Origin: Synechococcus sp. RS9909
GTDB lineage: Bacteria; Cyanobacteriota; Cyanobacteriia; PCC-6307; Cyanobiaceae
Direction: 5' to 3'
Length of the DNA stretch: 64,000 nt
NCBI RefSeq assembly: GCF_014279595.1
Contig: NZ_CP047943.1
Coordinates: 2,478,422-2,542,421 of the forward strand
The notes beneath the pieces are model-generated. The model had not been told where the DNA came from and ran no database searches. It saw only the letters and a program-made list of their open reading frames with translations. A program made the translations under genes and the position numbers. Each line of letters opens with the position of its first letter. Position 1 is the first letter of the stretch. Below are positions 41,979-53,017 of the stretch, piece by piece.

Positions 41979-42736
41979 GCGTGCTCCTCATCAGCGCTAC
42001 CCAGATACACCTCGATCACCTTGGGATCGCTCTGAATCACATCCATCGAGCCTTCACAGAGCACATGGCCCTGATGCAGCACCGTGACCGGGCTATCAAG
42101 CCGACGGATGAATTCCATGTCGTGTTCAATCACCAGAACGGTGTGATCACCCGCCAGTGACCTGAGCAGATCGGCGGTAAGTTCCGTCTCCTCATCGGTG
42201 AGACCCGCCACCGGCTCATCGACCAACAGCAGATCGGGATCCTGTCCCACGAGCATGGCGATCTCCAGCCACTGCTTCTGACCATGCGACAAGGAGCCAG
42301 CAGCCTGCTGGGCCCGGCTCTGCAGATTCACGATCGCCATCAACTGGTTGATTGTCTCGTCCTGCGTCGTCGACAACCCAGACATCAGCAAAGGCCAGGG
42401 ACGCTTCGGACGGCTCACCGCCAAAGCGAGATTCTCATGCACCGTGAGCTGTTCAAACACCCGGGGGCTCTGAAATTTGCGACCGATGCCCAAACGGGCA
42501 ATGCGGTGTTCGGGCAGTCCCCGCAGGCTGCGCCCCTTGAACAGCACCTCGCCACGGGTTGGCTGCACCTTGCCCGTCATCACATCCAGGAAGGTGGTTT
42601 TCCCGGCCCCATTCGGGCCGATCACGGCGCGCAGCTCACCGGGCTTGAGGCAGAGGTTGAGATCATTGAGAGCGAGAAAACCATCAAAACTGACGCTGAT
42701 CGCCCGCAACTCGATTAGGTGGGTCGAGGCCGTCAC
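41975..42736 (-). CDS. urtD: Urea ABC transporter ATP-binding protein UrtD
   Basis: This 253-residue ABC ATPase has Walker A (VIGPNGAGKTTFLD), the Q-loop region, the signature (LSHGQKQWLEIAML) and Walker B (DLLLVDEPVAGL), with IEHDMEFI at the H-loop. The sequence is LivG-like and closest to UrtD of the urea transporter. It overlaps urtC by four bases upstream and urtE by four bases downstream, so the three are tightly coupled. Confidence 0.93.
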   Translation of the reverse strand: MTASTHLIELRAISVSFDGFLALNDLNLCLKPGELRAVIGPNGAGKTTFLDVMTGKVQPTRGEVLFKGRSLRGLPEHRIARLGIGRKFQSPRVFEQLTVHENLALAVSRPKRPWPLLMSGLSTTQDETINQLMAIVNLQSRAQQAAGSLSHGQKQWLEIAMLVGQDPDLLLVDEPVAGLTDEETELTADLLRSLAGDHTVLVIEHDMEFIRRLDSPVTVLHQGHVLCEGSMDVIQSDPKVIEVYLGSADEEHA

Positions 42737-43854
42737 GGCTGCACCTCCTCATCACCATCCAGCTCCAAGCGCGGATAGGTGGCCAATCGTCTCGGCACAC
42801 CGAGCCGGAGCAGGAGATTGCGCGGACCATCGCTGCGCCACCACCCCAGCAGCCCCTGCGGTAACACGGTCACCACCAGGATGAACAGACCACCCTGAAT
42901 GAACATCCAGGATTCAGGAATCGCTTCACTCACCAGGCTCTTGGCGTAGTTGATCAACACAGCCCCCAACACGGCCCCGAGCAGGGTGCCCCGTCCACCC
43001 ACGGCGACCCAGATCACCATCTCGATCGAAAAGGGCACCGTCATGTATTGGGGCGACACAATGCCCGATTGCACCGTGTAGAGAGCACCCGACACACCGG
43101 CGAGCGCGCCGGCCAAGGCAAACACGATCGTTTTGAACTGGGTCGGGTTGTAGCCCGTGAACCTCAGACGCGATTCGTCGTCGCGAATCGCAATCAGCAC
43201 ATCACCGAAGCGACCACGCACCAACCAGCGCACAAACAACCAGCTCACGATCACCAGAGCAGCCGTGAGCCAGAAAAAGCCCCGCTGCATCCCCTCGGAG
43301 CCCACCATCTGACCGAACAGCATGGTGACATCGGTCTTGAGACCGTTGGTGCCATTGATCAGCTTCTGCTGGCCATTGAAGAAATTGAAGAACACCAGCA
43401 GGGCCGCCTGGGTGAGGATCGAGAAATACACCCCCTTGATCCGGTTGCGGAACACGAGATAGCCGAGGCCCGCCGCCACCAGCGCAGGAATCAGGGCGAT
43501 GGCGATGAGCGTGAACAAGGGCGATCGAAAAGGCTCCCAGAACAGGGGCAGCTGATCAACGCCATAGAGACTGAAAAACTCCGGCAACCCATGGGCCGCG
43601 TCCGATGCACTGCCGAGCTGCAGAAACATGGCCGCGGCATATCCGCCGAGGGCGAAGAAGATCCCCTGGCCCAGACTGAGCAGACCAGTGAAACCCCAGA
43701 TCAGGTCAATCCCGAGGGCCACGATCGCCAGGGCCAGATAGCGGCCGAGGAGGTTGAGCCGAAACACGGGCAACACCGATGGCGCCAGCAGCACCGCCAC
43801 GATCACGACGGCCCAAAGGAGCCATGACCAGGGAAAACGACGACGGGTCATCAT
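42733..43854 (-). CDS. urtC: Urea ABC transporter permease UrtC
   Basis: This 373-residue LivM-type permease has many hydrophobic helices and the branched-chain/urea permease pattern. Diagnostic are GLLSLGQGIFFALGGYAAAMFLQ and the cytoplasmic coupling loop RDDESRLRFTGYNPTQFK that docks the ATPases. It sits directly after urtB, with no base between them, and before urtD. Confidence 0.94.
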   Translation of the reverse strand: MMTRRRFPWSWLLWAVVIVAVLLAPSVLPVFRLNLLGRYLALAIVALGIDLIWGFTGLLSLGQGIFFALGGYAAAMFLQLGSASDAAHGLPEFFSLYGVDQLPLFWEPFRSPLFTLIAIALIPALVAAGLGYLVFRNRIKGVYFSILTQAALLVFFNFFNGQQKLINGTNGLKTDVTMLFGQMVGSEGMQRGFFWLTAALVIVSWLFVRWLVRGRFGDVLIAIRDDESRLRFTGYNPTQFKTIVFALAGALAGVSGALYTVQSGIVSPQYMTVPFSIEMVIWVAVGGRGTLLGAVLGAVLINYAKSLVSEAIPESWMFIQGGLFILVVTVLPQGLLGWWRSDGPRNLLLRLGVPRRLATYPRLELDGDEEVQP

Positions 43855-45015
43855 TCAGGCCTCCACCATCCGGCCCTTCTGAGGGAAAAGGCCGGCGGGT
43901 CGGAACTGCAGGAACACCACAATCAGGGCAAACACCAGCACCCGCGCCATGCTCGTGGTGGCAAAGAACTGCACCGTGGATTCCAGTGGCGTCGGCATGC
44001 CGGGCCAGAGCGTGAGCAGACGGCCAGCGCCGATCAGATCGGTGAGCACACCGATGGCCAGGGAAGCGATCACGGTGCCGAGCAGGTTGCCGACACCACC
44101 GAGCACCACCACCATGAAGCAGGCCACGATGTAAGACGAGCCCACGTTCGGTCCGACCGAACCCAGCATCGACACCGCCACACCGGCAATGCCTGCCAGA
44201 CCGGAACCGATGCCGAAGGTGAGCACATCGACGGTGTCGGTGGAAATTCCCAGGCAATCACTCATGGAGCGGTTCTGCGTGACGGCCCGCATGCGCAGAC
44301 CCCAGACGCTGCGATTGAGAAACCAGGCGATCGCCACCAGGGCCAGAACGGTGATCACGATGATCACCAGACGGGGCACCGGAAAGGTGACATCCATCCA
44401 CTCGATCCCGCCACGCATCCAGGCCGGTGCCGTGACATCCACGTTGCGCGCATCCGGGCGACCGAGTTTGCGGATGGCTGCGGCCAATCCACCGGCCGAC
44501 ACCACACCAACCAGGGCGCCAAGGGCCCAACTGCCCAGACGAAGCCAACGCGAGGACATTTGCAGCTGCAGCCGCTCCGGCAGCAGTGCCGGCAGCAGAA
44601 AACCGATCAGCAGGGCCAGCACCAGTCCGGCGCCGTAGGCGAGGGGCACACTGCGAACAAACTGCTGCAGAATCAGGCTCACCCCCCAAGTGGCGAGCAA
44701 GGTCTCCAAAGGGTTGCCGTAAAGACGGCGGATGATTGTGCGCTCCAGCAAAATGCCCACAACGCCGCTCACCACAAAGGCGATCGGCAGAGCAACAATC
44801 AAATACATGTCGTAGACGGGTAGCAGCGCTGGCTGCTTGAAAATCAGCTGCACCACATAGGTGGTGTAAGCGCCGAGCATGATCAGCTCACCATGGGCGA
44901 GATTGATCACACCCATCAGACCGAACACAATGGCCAGGCCCAGGGCTGCAATCAACAGCACAGAACCAATCGCCAGACCATTGAAGAGGCTTTCAAGAAG
45001 AAGCTCCACTGGCAA
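43855..45015 (-). CDS. urtB: Urea ABC transporter permease UrtB
   Basis: This 386-residue LivH-type permease has VFGLMGVINLAHGELIMLGAY near the start, a permease core of about eight helices, and the GIGSGLAGIAGV and GGVGNLLGTVIASLAIGV repeats. The coupling-loop sequence (RMRAVTQNRSMSDCLGI) matches UrtB. The long insertion near residues 160-210 is typical of UrtB rather than LivH. A stem-loop separates it from urtA. Confidence 0.94.
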   Translation of the reverse strand: MPVELLLESLFNGLAIGSVLLIAALGLAIVFGLMGVINLAHGELIMLGAYTTYVVQLIFKQPALLPVYDMYLIVALPIAFVVSGVVGILLERTIIRRLYGNPLETLLATWGVSLILQQFVRSVPLAYGAGLVLALLIGFLLPALLPERLQLQMSSRWLRLGSWALGALVGVVSAGGLAAAIRKLGRPDARNVDVTAPAWMRGGIEWMDVTFPVPRLVIIVITVLALVAIAWFLNRSVWGLRMRAVTQNRSMSDCLGISTDTVDVLTFGIGSGLAGIAGVAVSMLGSVGPNVGSSYIVACFMVVVLGGVGNLLGTVIASLAIGVLTDLIGAGRLLTLWPGMPTPLESTVQFFATTSMARVLVFALIVVFLQFRPAGLFPQKGRMVEA

Positions 45016-45036
45016 ATGTCAGAGAGTGAAAAAGAA

Positions 45037-45060
45037 GCGGGAGTGCTGAGCCACTCCCGC
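45037..45060 (-). terminator. Stem-loop between urtA and urtB, possible partial terminator
   Basis: A perfect 9-bp inverted repeat with a 6-base loop (GCGGGAGTG, its partner CACTCCCGC) lies in the urtA-urtB gap. On the minus strand it is followed by TTCTTTTTC. That is terminator-like but the T run is broken, so it may attenuate transcription or protect the urtA mRNA end. Confidence 0.6.
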
Positions 45061-45077
45061 AGGGGTCAAGCCAGCGA

Positions 45078-46376
45078 TCAGAGCTTGTATTTCTCGCCCT
45101 TGCTGGGGTCGCTCCAGTCGCAGGCGAAGCCTTTGGAGGAAGGATCGAACTGGTTCCAGGCCTGGGGGTCGATCGGGTTATCCGACTGGGCCACAATCTC
45201 AAACTGACCTGCCGGAGTGATCTTGCCGATCCGGGCAATCTGCGAGATGTGGTGATTGGGACGCACTTCGATCGGCCCTTGAGGAGCATCAAACTTGACG
45301 CCGATCAGAGCTTCCCGTACCTTGTCGTCATCGAAGCTGCCCGCTTTTTCTACCGCCTTCTTCCAGAGATAGACCATGTTGTAGGCCGACTCCTGGGGAT
45401 CAGCCACCACGGCATCGGGATCATCCGTGAACTTCTTGTAGTTGGCGGCGAAGGTCTTGGATGCCGGCGTATCGATCGACATCATGTAGTTCCAGGCGCC
45501 ATAGTGGCCCTTGAGGAACTCGGGTCCAATCGTTTTGATTTCCTCCTCGGCAATGGAGTAGCTCATCACGTAATAGCCATTCTCAGGCGTGATGCCAGCA
45601 TCCTGAATCTGCTTGAAGAAGGCCACGTTCTGGTCGCCATTCAAGGTGTTAATGATCACACCACCATCGGGGAGCGCCTCTTTGATTTTGGCGATGATCG
45701 GCGCCACCTCGGTATTGCCGAGAGGCAGATAATCTTCACCCACCACCTTGCCGCCAAGCACGGCCAGCTGCGCTTTGGTGATCGTGTTCGAGGTGCGGGG
45801 GAACACGTAATCCGAGCCCACAAGGAAGAAGGGCTTGCCGGCAGCCGGCGACTTCAGATACATGAACTCGGTGGCTGGCTCCGATTGCTGATTCGGAGTC
45901 GCACCGGTGTAGAAGATGTTCTTGGAACACTCCTGACCCTCGTATTGAATCGGGTAATAGAGGAAGGCATCCTTTGACTCATACACCGGCAGCATCGCCT
46001 TGCGGCTGGCGGAGGTCCAGCCGCCGAAGACAACCGCAACCTTATCGGAATCAATCAGCTTCTTGGATTTTTCGGCAAAGGTGGGCCAATCCGAAGCCCC
46101 ATCTTCGACAATGTAGTCGATTTTGAATTTCTTGCCATCAACTTCAATGCCACCTGCGGCGTTGATTTCCTCAATCGCCATCTTCTCAGTGTCCACCAAG
46201 GTGGTTTCTGAGATGGCCATGGTGCCACTCAGAGAGTGAAGAATGCCCACCTTGACGGAATCGTCAAACTGGCCACTATCCGCCGTTTTTTCACCACCAC
46301 CACAGGCCGTGACCGACACACCGAGGGAAACAGCTGCGAGCCCGATCAGGAACCGCTTTGACAATGGTTGAGTCAT
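45078..46376 (-). CDS. urtA: Urea-binding lipoprotein UrtA
   Basis: This 432-residue type-I-like solute-binding protein has a lipoprotein signal (FLIGLAAVSLGVSVTAC, with the lipid Cys). A two-domain binding fold follows: VKVGILHSLSGTMA, TFAEKSKKLIDSDKVAVVFGGWTSASRK and GADTP-like hinge segments. UrtA-type features include the AFLYYPIQYEGQECSKNIFYTGA region. It is the urea receptor for UrtBCDE. The region upstream (46377-46496) holds its likely promoter. Confidence 0.95.
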   Translation of the reverse strand: MTQPLSKRFLIGLAAVSLGVSVTACGGGEKTADSGQFDDSVKVGILHSLSGTMAISETTLVDTEKMAIEEINAAGGIEVDGKKFKIDYIVEDGASDWPTFAEKSKKLIDSDKVAVVFGGWTSASRKAMLPVYESKDAFLYYPIQYEGQECSKNIFYTGATPNQQSEPATEFMYLKSPAAGKPFFLVGSDYVFPRTSNTITKAQLAVLGGKVVGEDYLPLGNTEVAPIIAKIKEALPDGGVIINTLNGDQNVAFFKQIQDAGITPENGYYVMSYSIAEEEIKTIGPEFLKGHYGAWNYMMSIDTPASKTFAANYKKFTDDPDAVVADPQESAYNMVYLWKKAVEKAGSFDDDKVREALIGVKFDAPQGPIEVRPNHHISQIARIGKITPAGQFEIVAQSDNPIDPQAWNQFDPSSKGFACDWSDPSKGEKYKL

Positions 46377-46437
46377 TGTGCTTCTGGAAATTCGTGAGTC
46401 GCGCGCTTGTCAAAGCGGCAAAGTCACCCTCCCAGCG

Positions 46438-46454
46438 CCTGTGCCCAGCACAGG
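46438..46454 (-). promoter_or_regulatory. 7-bp palindrome in the urtA upstream region
   Basis: CCTGTGC at 46438-46444 and its perfect complement GCACAGG at 46448-46454 are separated by three bases, about 60 bases before the urtA start. It could be an operator or a leader hairpin; no T run follows on either strand. Confidence 0.3.
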
Positions 46455-46467
46455 TATCAATGGCAAC
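46454..46467 (-). promoter_or_regulatory. Weak NtcA-like site candidate upstream of urtA
   Basis: The minus strand reads GTT, eight bases, TAC, a near match to the NtcA consensus GTA-N8-TAC. Urea genes in cyanobacteria are NtcA targets, but no clear TAN3T -10 element lies at the expected 22-base distance, so this is only a candidate. Confidence 0.25.
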
Positions 46468-46496
46468 GCTTTGAGAAGCGCCCGGCGATCATCTCC

Positions 46497-47102
46497 TCAA
46501 TTCGGTAGCTGTTGCCACACAAACGCCTCCACCTGATCCAGGCCTTCGCCGCTGTTGAGGTTGGTGAAGCACCAAGGACGCTCACCTCGCATCCGCAAAG
46601 TGTCCCGTTCCATCACCTGCAAATCCGCCCCGACCAGCGGCGCCAGATCGATCTTGTTGATCACCAGCAGATCGGAACGGGTGATTCCCGGCCCCCCCTT
46701 GCGGGGAATCTTGTCGCCGGCCGCCACATCGATCACATAGAGGCAGAAATCCACCAGCTCCGGGCTGAAACTGGCCGCCAGATTGTCGCCACCGCTTTCC
46801 ACCATCACGAGATCCAGATCGGGGAACGCCGCCTCCAGCTCCGCCACAGCCGCCCGGTTGATCGAACAGTCCTCCCGGATCGCGGTGTGGGGGCAACCAC
46901 CGGTTTCCACCCCCCGGATCCGCTCCGGCTCCAGGGCACCGACCCGGGTGAGGAACTGGGCGTCCTCCTGGGTGTAAATGTCGTTGGTGACCACCGCCAG
47001 CTGGAGGCGATCACGCAGGCGGCGGCAGAGCGCTTCCACCAGGGCCGTTTTTCCTGAGCCCACCGGCCCGGCAACACCCAACCTCAATTTGCTGCCGGCC
47101 AT
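46497..47102 (-). CDS. ureG: Urease accessory GTPase UreG
   Basis: This 201-residue protein has the G1 P-loop ([17 protein letters not shown]), the metal-site CPH motif in [13 protein letters not shown] (Cys-Pro-His), the ESGGDNLAA segment and the NKxD nucleotide motif ([12 protein letters not shown]). UreG hydrolyses GTP while loading nickel into apo-urease with UreD/F/E. It abuts ureF by one base. The other accessory genes lie next to it. Confidence 0.97.
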   Translation of the reverse strand: MAGSKLRLGVAGPVGSGKTALVEALCRRLRDRLQLAVVTNDIYTQEDAQFLTRVGALEPERIRGVETGGCPHTAIREDCSINRAAVAELEAAFPDLDLVMVESGGDNLAASFSPELVDFCLYVIDVAAGDKIPRKGGPGITRSDLLVINKIDLAPLVGADLQVMERDTLRMRGERPWCFTNLNSGEGLDQVEAFVWQQLPN

Positions 47103-47809
47103 CAGCTTCGGAACAGTCGTGAATACAGCTCAGCATGCAAGAGCTGGGCCATGGAGGCACCCACCCCGGAGCTCCAGAGCTGACGCGGGTCCTGATCCTG
47201 CAATGACGCGGCCTGGGCGGCGATCAGGGGCAGCAGCCGGCGCTGCAGCAGCTGGGCCCGGCTGGGGCCCAGGGGCACCAACCGAACGGCGGCGCTGAGC
47301 TGATTGGCCACCCAGCTGTAGAGATAGCCCTCGGCCAACTCCAGCGGGCTCAACTCCCAGACCAGCCCCGCCCAGGCGAAGGCTGCCGGATAGGCAAGCG
47401 CGGGCTCCACCGTGTCGCCATAAGGCGAGGGCAACGGATGTCCGAGGTCGGCCAGCAACTGCTGCAGGGAGCGACCCATCTGCCGCTGCTGGGCCCGCAT
47501 CGCCGGCGCCTCCCGCTGGGCCAGCAACCAGCGATCGAGGTCGAGCAGGCGCTGGCGGGCTTCACCATCCCCATCGCCACGGGGCGCCCAATCGCGCCAT
47601 TGCTGCAAGGCCAGGCGCAACGGCGCCAGGGCAGCGGTGTCGATCCGCACGGCACCATGCTCGAGTTCGGCCCGCAACCAGGCTTCCAACGCCTGCTGAT
47701 CCGGCAAGGCCCCCTGTTGCTGTTGCTGTTCCAGCCCCTCGGAATAACTGAAGGCGCCCACCGGCAACGCCGGACTGACCAACTGCAGCAGGGCGAGCGA
47801 TCGGCTCAT
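47102..47809 (-). CDS. ureF: Urease accessory protein UreF
   Basis: This 235-residue helical protein is the UreF type. The N-terminal [22 protein letters not shown] is the conserved interaction segment, and [11 protein letters not shown] with the later [34 protein letters not shown] is also family-typical. UreF forms the UreDFG nickel-insertion complex. The start overlaps the ureE stop by four bases. Confidence 0.95.
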   Translation of the reverse strand: MSRSLALLQLVSPALPVGAFSYSEGLEQQQQQGALPDQQALEAWLRAELEHGAVRIDTAALAPLRLALQQWRDWAPRGDGDGEARQRLLDLDRWLLAQREAPAMRAQQRQMGRSLQQLLADLGHPLPSPYGDTVEPALAYPAAFAWAGLVWELSPLELAEGYLYSWVANQLSAAVRLVPLGPSRAQLLQRRLLPLIAAQAASLQDQDPRQLWSSGVGASMAQLLHAELYSRLFRS

Positions 47810-48291
47810 GACCGGGGGTGAGCATGGGAATGGCCATGGGCCGCCGCATAGGCGCCCCCCTCAGGATGAAAGGGCAGGCAACCGGTTTCCACCTGCAGAC
47901 CGCGACGCCGCAACATCTCCGCCAGCACCGAATCCTCCAACAAACGCAGCTCCCCGTCCTGCAGTTCCAGGGCGACGTGGCGGTTGCCCAGGTGATAAGC
48001 CGCCTGAAGCAGGGCCAACGGCGAGGGCGCCCGCACCACCAGCAGGGGTTCCGGTGCCGCCACCACCTTCACCTCCAGGCTGCGGCAGGCATCGCTGAGC
48101 ACCTCCCCCGGCTGCAGCGGCTCGGTGCGGGGCAGCTGAAGCAACACCGCACGGCCACAGGCGGTGCGACGCCGTCCGCGCAGGCGAGTGCGCTCCTCGG
48201 CACTGAGGGGCAGCAACAAAGCGGAGCCTGCAGCGCCGCCCTCAACGGGCTGACGAGAACAGAGCACCACCAACTCCCCTGCCCCATCCAT
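47806..48291 (-). CDS. ureE: Urease nickel metallochaperone UreE
   Basis: This 161-residue protein has the N-terminal peptide-binding domain, then the conserved metal-binding core YHLGNRHVALEL with His for nickel. It ends in a short His-rich tail ([10 protein letters not shown]) that can bind extra Ni2+. UreE hands nickel to UreG. It overlaps ureF by four bases and starts divergently from ureD. Confidence 0.93.
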   Translation of the reverse strand: MDGAGELVVLCSRQPVEGGAAGSALLLPLSAEERTRLRGRRRTACGRAVLLQLPRTEPLQPGEVLSDACRSLEVKVVAAPEPLLVVRAPSPLALLQAAYHLGNRHVALELQDGELRLLEDSVLAEMLRRRGLQVETGCLPFHPEGGAYAAAHGHSHAHPRS

Positions 48292-48349
48292 CGCTGTGCC
48301 TTTGCTGTGCGTTGGGATCCAGCCTGCCCAGGGAAGCGGAGCGGCTTTG

Positions 48350-48363
48350 GTGTGAACCGCTAC
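48350..48363 (+). promoter_or_regulatory. NtcA-like site candidate in the divergent ureE-ureD region
   Basis: The plus strand reads GTG, eight bases, TAC, matching the GTN10AC core of NtcA sites. It lies 36 bases before the chosen ureD start and about 59 bases before the ureE start. A -10 box at the right distance is not obvious, so this is a weak candidate for nitrogen control. Confidence 0.25.
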
Positions 48364-48398
48364 AGAGTGATCAGTGCGAAGCGGCGCAGGGTGAGGCG

Positions 48399-49340
48399 AT
48401 GCAAGCCTTGAAGCAGCCTCTCTCCCAACAAGCTCTCTCCCAACAGCCGACCGAACCGTGGCATGGCCGTTGCGATCTCCATCTGCTGCAGCGCCGGGGC
48501 GTCACCATCCATCAGGGCGGCTGCAGCGCACCACTCAAACTGATGCGCGCCGAACGGGGCGCCGATGGTCGCTGCCAACTGCCTCTGCTGCACACCGCCG
48601 GAGGCCTGGTGGGTGGCGATGCCCTGACCATCCACCTGGAGGCCGACAGGGGCAGCCGCGGCCTGATCACGAGCGTGGCCGCCCAGAAGGTGTATGGAAG
48701 CGTCGGGCGCAGTCGGCTGCATCCCGCCGGCGCCTGGGCCCGGCAGAGCTGCCGCTTCAAGCTGGCGCCCGGCAGCGATCTGGAATGGCTGCCCCAGGAG
48801 CTGGTGCTGTTTGACGGCGGGCTCTATGAACAAACCATGCAGGTGGAGCTCGCCCCAGGCGCCTCCTATCTGGGCGGAGAACTGGTGCGCCTGGGCCGCA
48901 CCGCCGCCGGAGAAACGCTGGGGGCGGGGTGCTGGCGCTCGAACCTGGAGATTCGTCGATCGGATGACAGCGATAGCCGCTGGGAACTGGTGGACCGGCT
49001 GGAACTGGGCGGCGATGCCCTCAAGACAGCCCATGGCATGCACCAGCAACCGGTGTTCGGATCACTGGTCTGGGCTGCACCGGAACCATCAGACGCGGAC
49101 ATGCTCGGCGCCTTGCTGACGCAGGGCCGAGAGGCCCGCAACGGCCTGACGGGAACGATGGCCTGCGATGCGCTCGATCAGGGCCTGATCGCCCGATACA
49201 TCGGCCCATCCAGCCGGGATGCCCGGCTCTGGTTCAGTCGGGTGTGGTGGCTGATCCGCCGGGCGCGGAGGCTGTCGGCGCCGCAATGGCCCCGGGTGTG
49301 GCCACTGCAGGAAGACCCGCTGCTGGGCTGGAACCGCTGA
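48399..49340 (+). CDS. ureD: Urease accessory protein UreD
   Basis: The protein is 313 residues from the ATG at 48399; the frame is open from 48312 but the extra residues do not look conserved. Characteristic segments are WHGRCDLHLLQRRGVTIHQGGCSAPLKLMR, GGLVGGDALTIHLEADRGSR, TSVAAQKVYGS and LPQELVLFDGG. UreD bridges apo-urease and UreFG. A short LSQQ duplication near the N-terminus comes from a repeated CTCTCCCAACA block at about 48418-48446. Confidence 0.93.
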   Translation: MQALKQPLSQQALSQQPTEPWHGRCDLHLLQRRGVTIHQGGCSAPLKLMRAERGADGRCQLPLLHTAGGLVGGDALTIHLEADRGSRGLITSVAAQKVYGSVGRSRLHPAGAWARQSCRFKLAPGSDLEWLPQELVLFDGGLYEQTMQVELAPGASYLGGELVRLGRTAAGETLGAGCWRSNLEIRRSDDSDSRWELVDRLELGGDALKTAHGMHQQPVFGSLVWAAPEPSDADMLGALLTQGREARNGLTGTMACDALDQGLIARYIGPSSRDARLWFSRVWWLIRRARRLSAPQWPRVWPLQEDPLLGWNR

Positions 49341-49450
49341 GCGACTGCCGAACGGAGCGCTGAAGTGTTCACCACGAACCAGAACGGTGCCGGCCCGCTG
49401 CAAAGGTTGAGGCTGGGTGTGCAGGCGTCACACCCATCACCGTGCCTGCC

Positions 49451-49753
49451 ATGCATCTCTCCCCCCAGGAGAAAGACAAACTCCTGATCGTGACCGCAGC
49501 GCTGCTGGCGGAACGCCGGCTCCAACGCGGCCTCAAGCTCAACCATCCCGAGGCCGTGGCCTGGCTCAGCTTCCTGGTGCTGGAAGGGGCCCGCGACGGC
49601 AAAAGCGTGGCCGAACTGATGCGGGAAGGCAGCACCTGGCTGGGCCGCGATCAGGTGATGGCGGGCGTGCCGGACCTGGTGCACGAGGTGCAGATCGAAG
49701 CGGTGTTTCCCGATGGCACCAAGCTCGTGACCCTGCACGACCCGATTCGCTGA
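49451..49753 (+). CDS. ureA: Urease gamma subunit UreA
   Basis: This 100-residue protein from the ATG at 49451 has the standard UreA length. It begins [23 protein letters not shown] and contains the conserved [23 protein letters not shown], then [28 protein letters not shown]. UreA is the small structural subunit at the edge of the urease active site. A GTG three codons upstream is a less likely start. It is 110 bases downstream of ureD and 12 bases before ureB. Confidence 0.97.
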   Translation: MHLSPQEKDKLLIVTAALLAERRLQRGLKLNHPEAVAWLSFLVLEGARDGKSVAELMREGSTWLGRDQVMAGVPDLVHEVQIEAVFPDGTKLVTLHDPIR

Positions 49754-49765
49754 CCCACCCCACGC

Positions 49766-50110
49766 ATGCCTGCCATGGCCCCCTTCATCCCCGGCGACCT
49801 CATTCCCGGCGAACTGCTTCCCGAACCGGGGGAGATCGAACTCAACGCCGGTCGCCCCGTCACCACGATTTCGGTGGCCAACAGCGGCGACAGGCCGGTG
49901 CAGGTGGGCTCCCACTTCCACTTCGCCGAAGCCAATGCCGCCCTGCAGTTCGACCGGGCCGCAGCCCGCGGTCAACGGCTCGACATCCCCGCCGGCACCG
50001 CCATCCGCTTCGAACCCGGCGACAGCCGCGACGTGAACCTGATTCCCTTCGCCGGTGCGCGACGCGTCATCGGCTTCAACAGCCAGATCAACGGACCCCT
50101 CGACGCCTGA
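49766..50110 (+). CDS. ureB: Urease beta subunit UreB
   Basis: This 114-residue protein has the urease beta fold: [23 protein letters not shown], then [28 protein letters not shown] and GARRVIGFN. The start could also be the ATG at 49775 (APFIPGDL). UreB packs against UreC near the active-site flap. The separate ureA, ureB and ureC genes are the usual bacterial arrangement. Confidence 0.96.
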   Translation: MPAMAPFIPGDLIPGELLPEPGEIELNAGRPVTTISVANSGDRPVQVGSHFHFAEANAALQFDRAAARGQRLDIPAGTAIRFEPGDSRDVNLIPFAGARRVIGFNSQINGPLDA

Positions 50111-50113
50111 CCC

Positions 50114-51819
<1,706 letters not shown>

Positions 51820-51823
<4 letters not shown>

Positions 51824-52578
51824 GCCCCACGCTGCTGGTGGTCCAACACGTGGACCACGAAGACGCCGCACTGGTGGGAGAGCTGGCGCGGCAGCTGGGC
51901 CTGACACTCGAGATCCTGAGGCCCGACCGGGGCGACCCACTGCCGGACCCCAGGGCGTGTGCCAACAGCATCGCCCTTGTGCTCGGTGGCCCGATGAGCG
52001 TGAACGATCACGACCAACCAGGCATGGACTGGTTGCAGCAGGAACTGGACTGGTTGAGGGCCTGGCACCAGCAACGCCGACCGGTGCTGGGCATCTGCCT
52101 CGGGGCGCAGCTCTTGGCTGTGGCTGCAGGGGGCAGCGTTCAACCGCTGCAGGTGGGCGCACCACCGCAGCAACTGAAGGAACTGGGGCTTGGCGCGATC
52201 CACTGGGTCGCGGATCCCAGTGATGAGGCCCTGCTCAAGGGGCAACCAAGCAGCACTCTGGTGCTGCATTGGCATGGTGATCGCATCCACCTCCCGGCCG
52301 ATGCAACCCTGCTGGGTTCTTCACTGCACTGCGCCGAACAGGTGTTTCGGATCGGAGCCCACGCCATTGGCCTGCAATGCCACCTCGAGATCGACGGCGA
52401 TGCGCTGGAACGCTGGATCGCCAACGACCACGACTACGTGGTGAGCGCCCTTGGAGCTGAAGGACCCGACCGCCTGAGCCAGGACTGGCGCAGGCTGGGC
52501 ACCACGCTTCAGAAACAAGGCCGAAACTTCTTCAATGCTGTGCTCAATCAACTGATTGAGATCAGCCAGACCCACTAA
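51820..52578 (+). CDS. Class I glutamine amidotransferase (GMP-synthase-like)
   Basis: This 252-residue protein begins at a TTG that overlaps the ureC stop. The GATase nucleophile Cys is in [10 protein letters not shown], with GGPMSVND in the oxyanion region. The catalytic His lies in LQCHLEID with a following Glu, giving a full triad. It is a stand-alone GATase1 of the GuaA/YfeJ type that could hydrolyse a gamma-glutamyl substrate rather than supply ammonia to a synthetase. The tight coupling to ureC suggests a nitrogen-metabolism role, but the substrate is unknown. Confidence 0.85.
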
Positions 52579-52769
52579 TTCCTACGCACAAAAATAAACA
52601 AAACCAAAAACTTTTCTGAAGAGGTATCAACCTGAACACCACTTCGGCATTTGCAAGAGCTTCAATATTTCTGTAGCAACAGCTACCGATCGTTCACTTC
52701 GCATCGCGCGAAGCGCAGTTCGCCTCAGGCCATGGAACGGGGACCTGAGCTTGCTTCGAGGACCATCCA
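52579..52769. other. AT-richer intergenic region with a leader hairpin
   Basis: This 190-base region follows the amidotransferase gene. Its first 60 bases are A-rich (CAAAAATAAACAAAACC), unlike the rest of the window. A 6-bp stem (CTTCGC at 52697-52702 with GCGAAG at 52708-52713) lies about 57 bases before the DUF4278 start and may be in its 5' leader. No gene is seen here. Confidence 0.5.
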
Positions 52770-52937
52770 ATGACCACCCTTCTCTATCGCGGGCATCAAT
52801 ACCAGCAAAACAACGCCACTCAGGGCAAGCCTGGGGTGCAGCTGGTTTACCGCCGCAACGTGTACCAAGCCCGCCAGATCAACAACCACAGCACTCCGGT
52901 GCAGCTCGTGTACCGCGGCGTGCGCTACACCCGCTAG
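52770..52937 (+). CDS. DUF4278-type small repeat protein
   Basis: The ATG at 52770 opens a 55-residue protein with CGAGGA at good ribosome-binding distance. It contains three copies of a short Tyr-Arg motif (LLYRGHQYQ, QLVYRRNVYQ, QLVYRGVRY), the pattern of the small DUF4278 family common in cyanobacteria. The role of that family is unknown. The ORF is below typical length cutoffs but is supported by family pattern and start signal. Confidence 0.7.
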   Translation: MTTLLYRGHQYQQNNATQGKPGVQLVYRRNVYQARQINNHSTPVQLVYRGVRYTR

Positions 52938-53017
52938 GCCAACTTCTCAATCCGTAGCAACTCGAACATTCCAGTTCCGAGGATTGAGGCGTAATAGATC
53001 CAGCTTCAGCCAAGACG

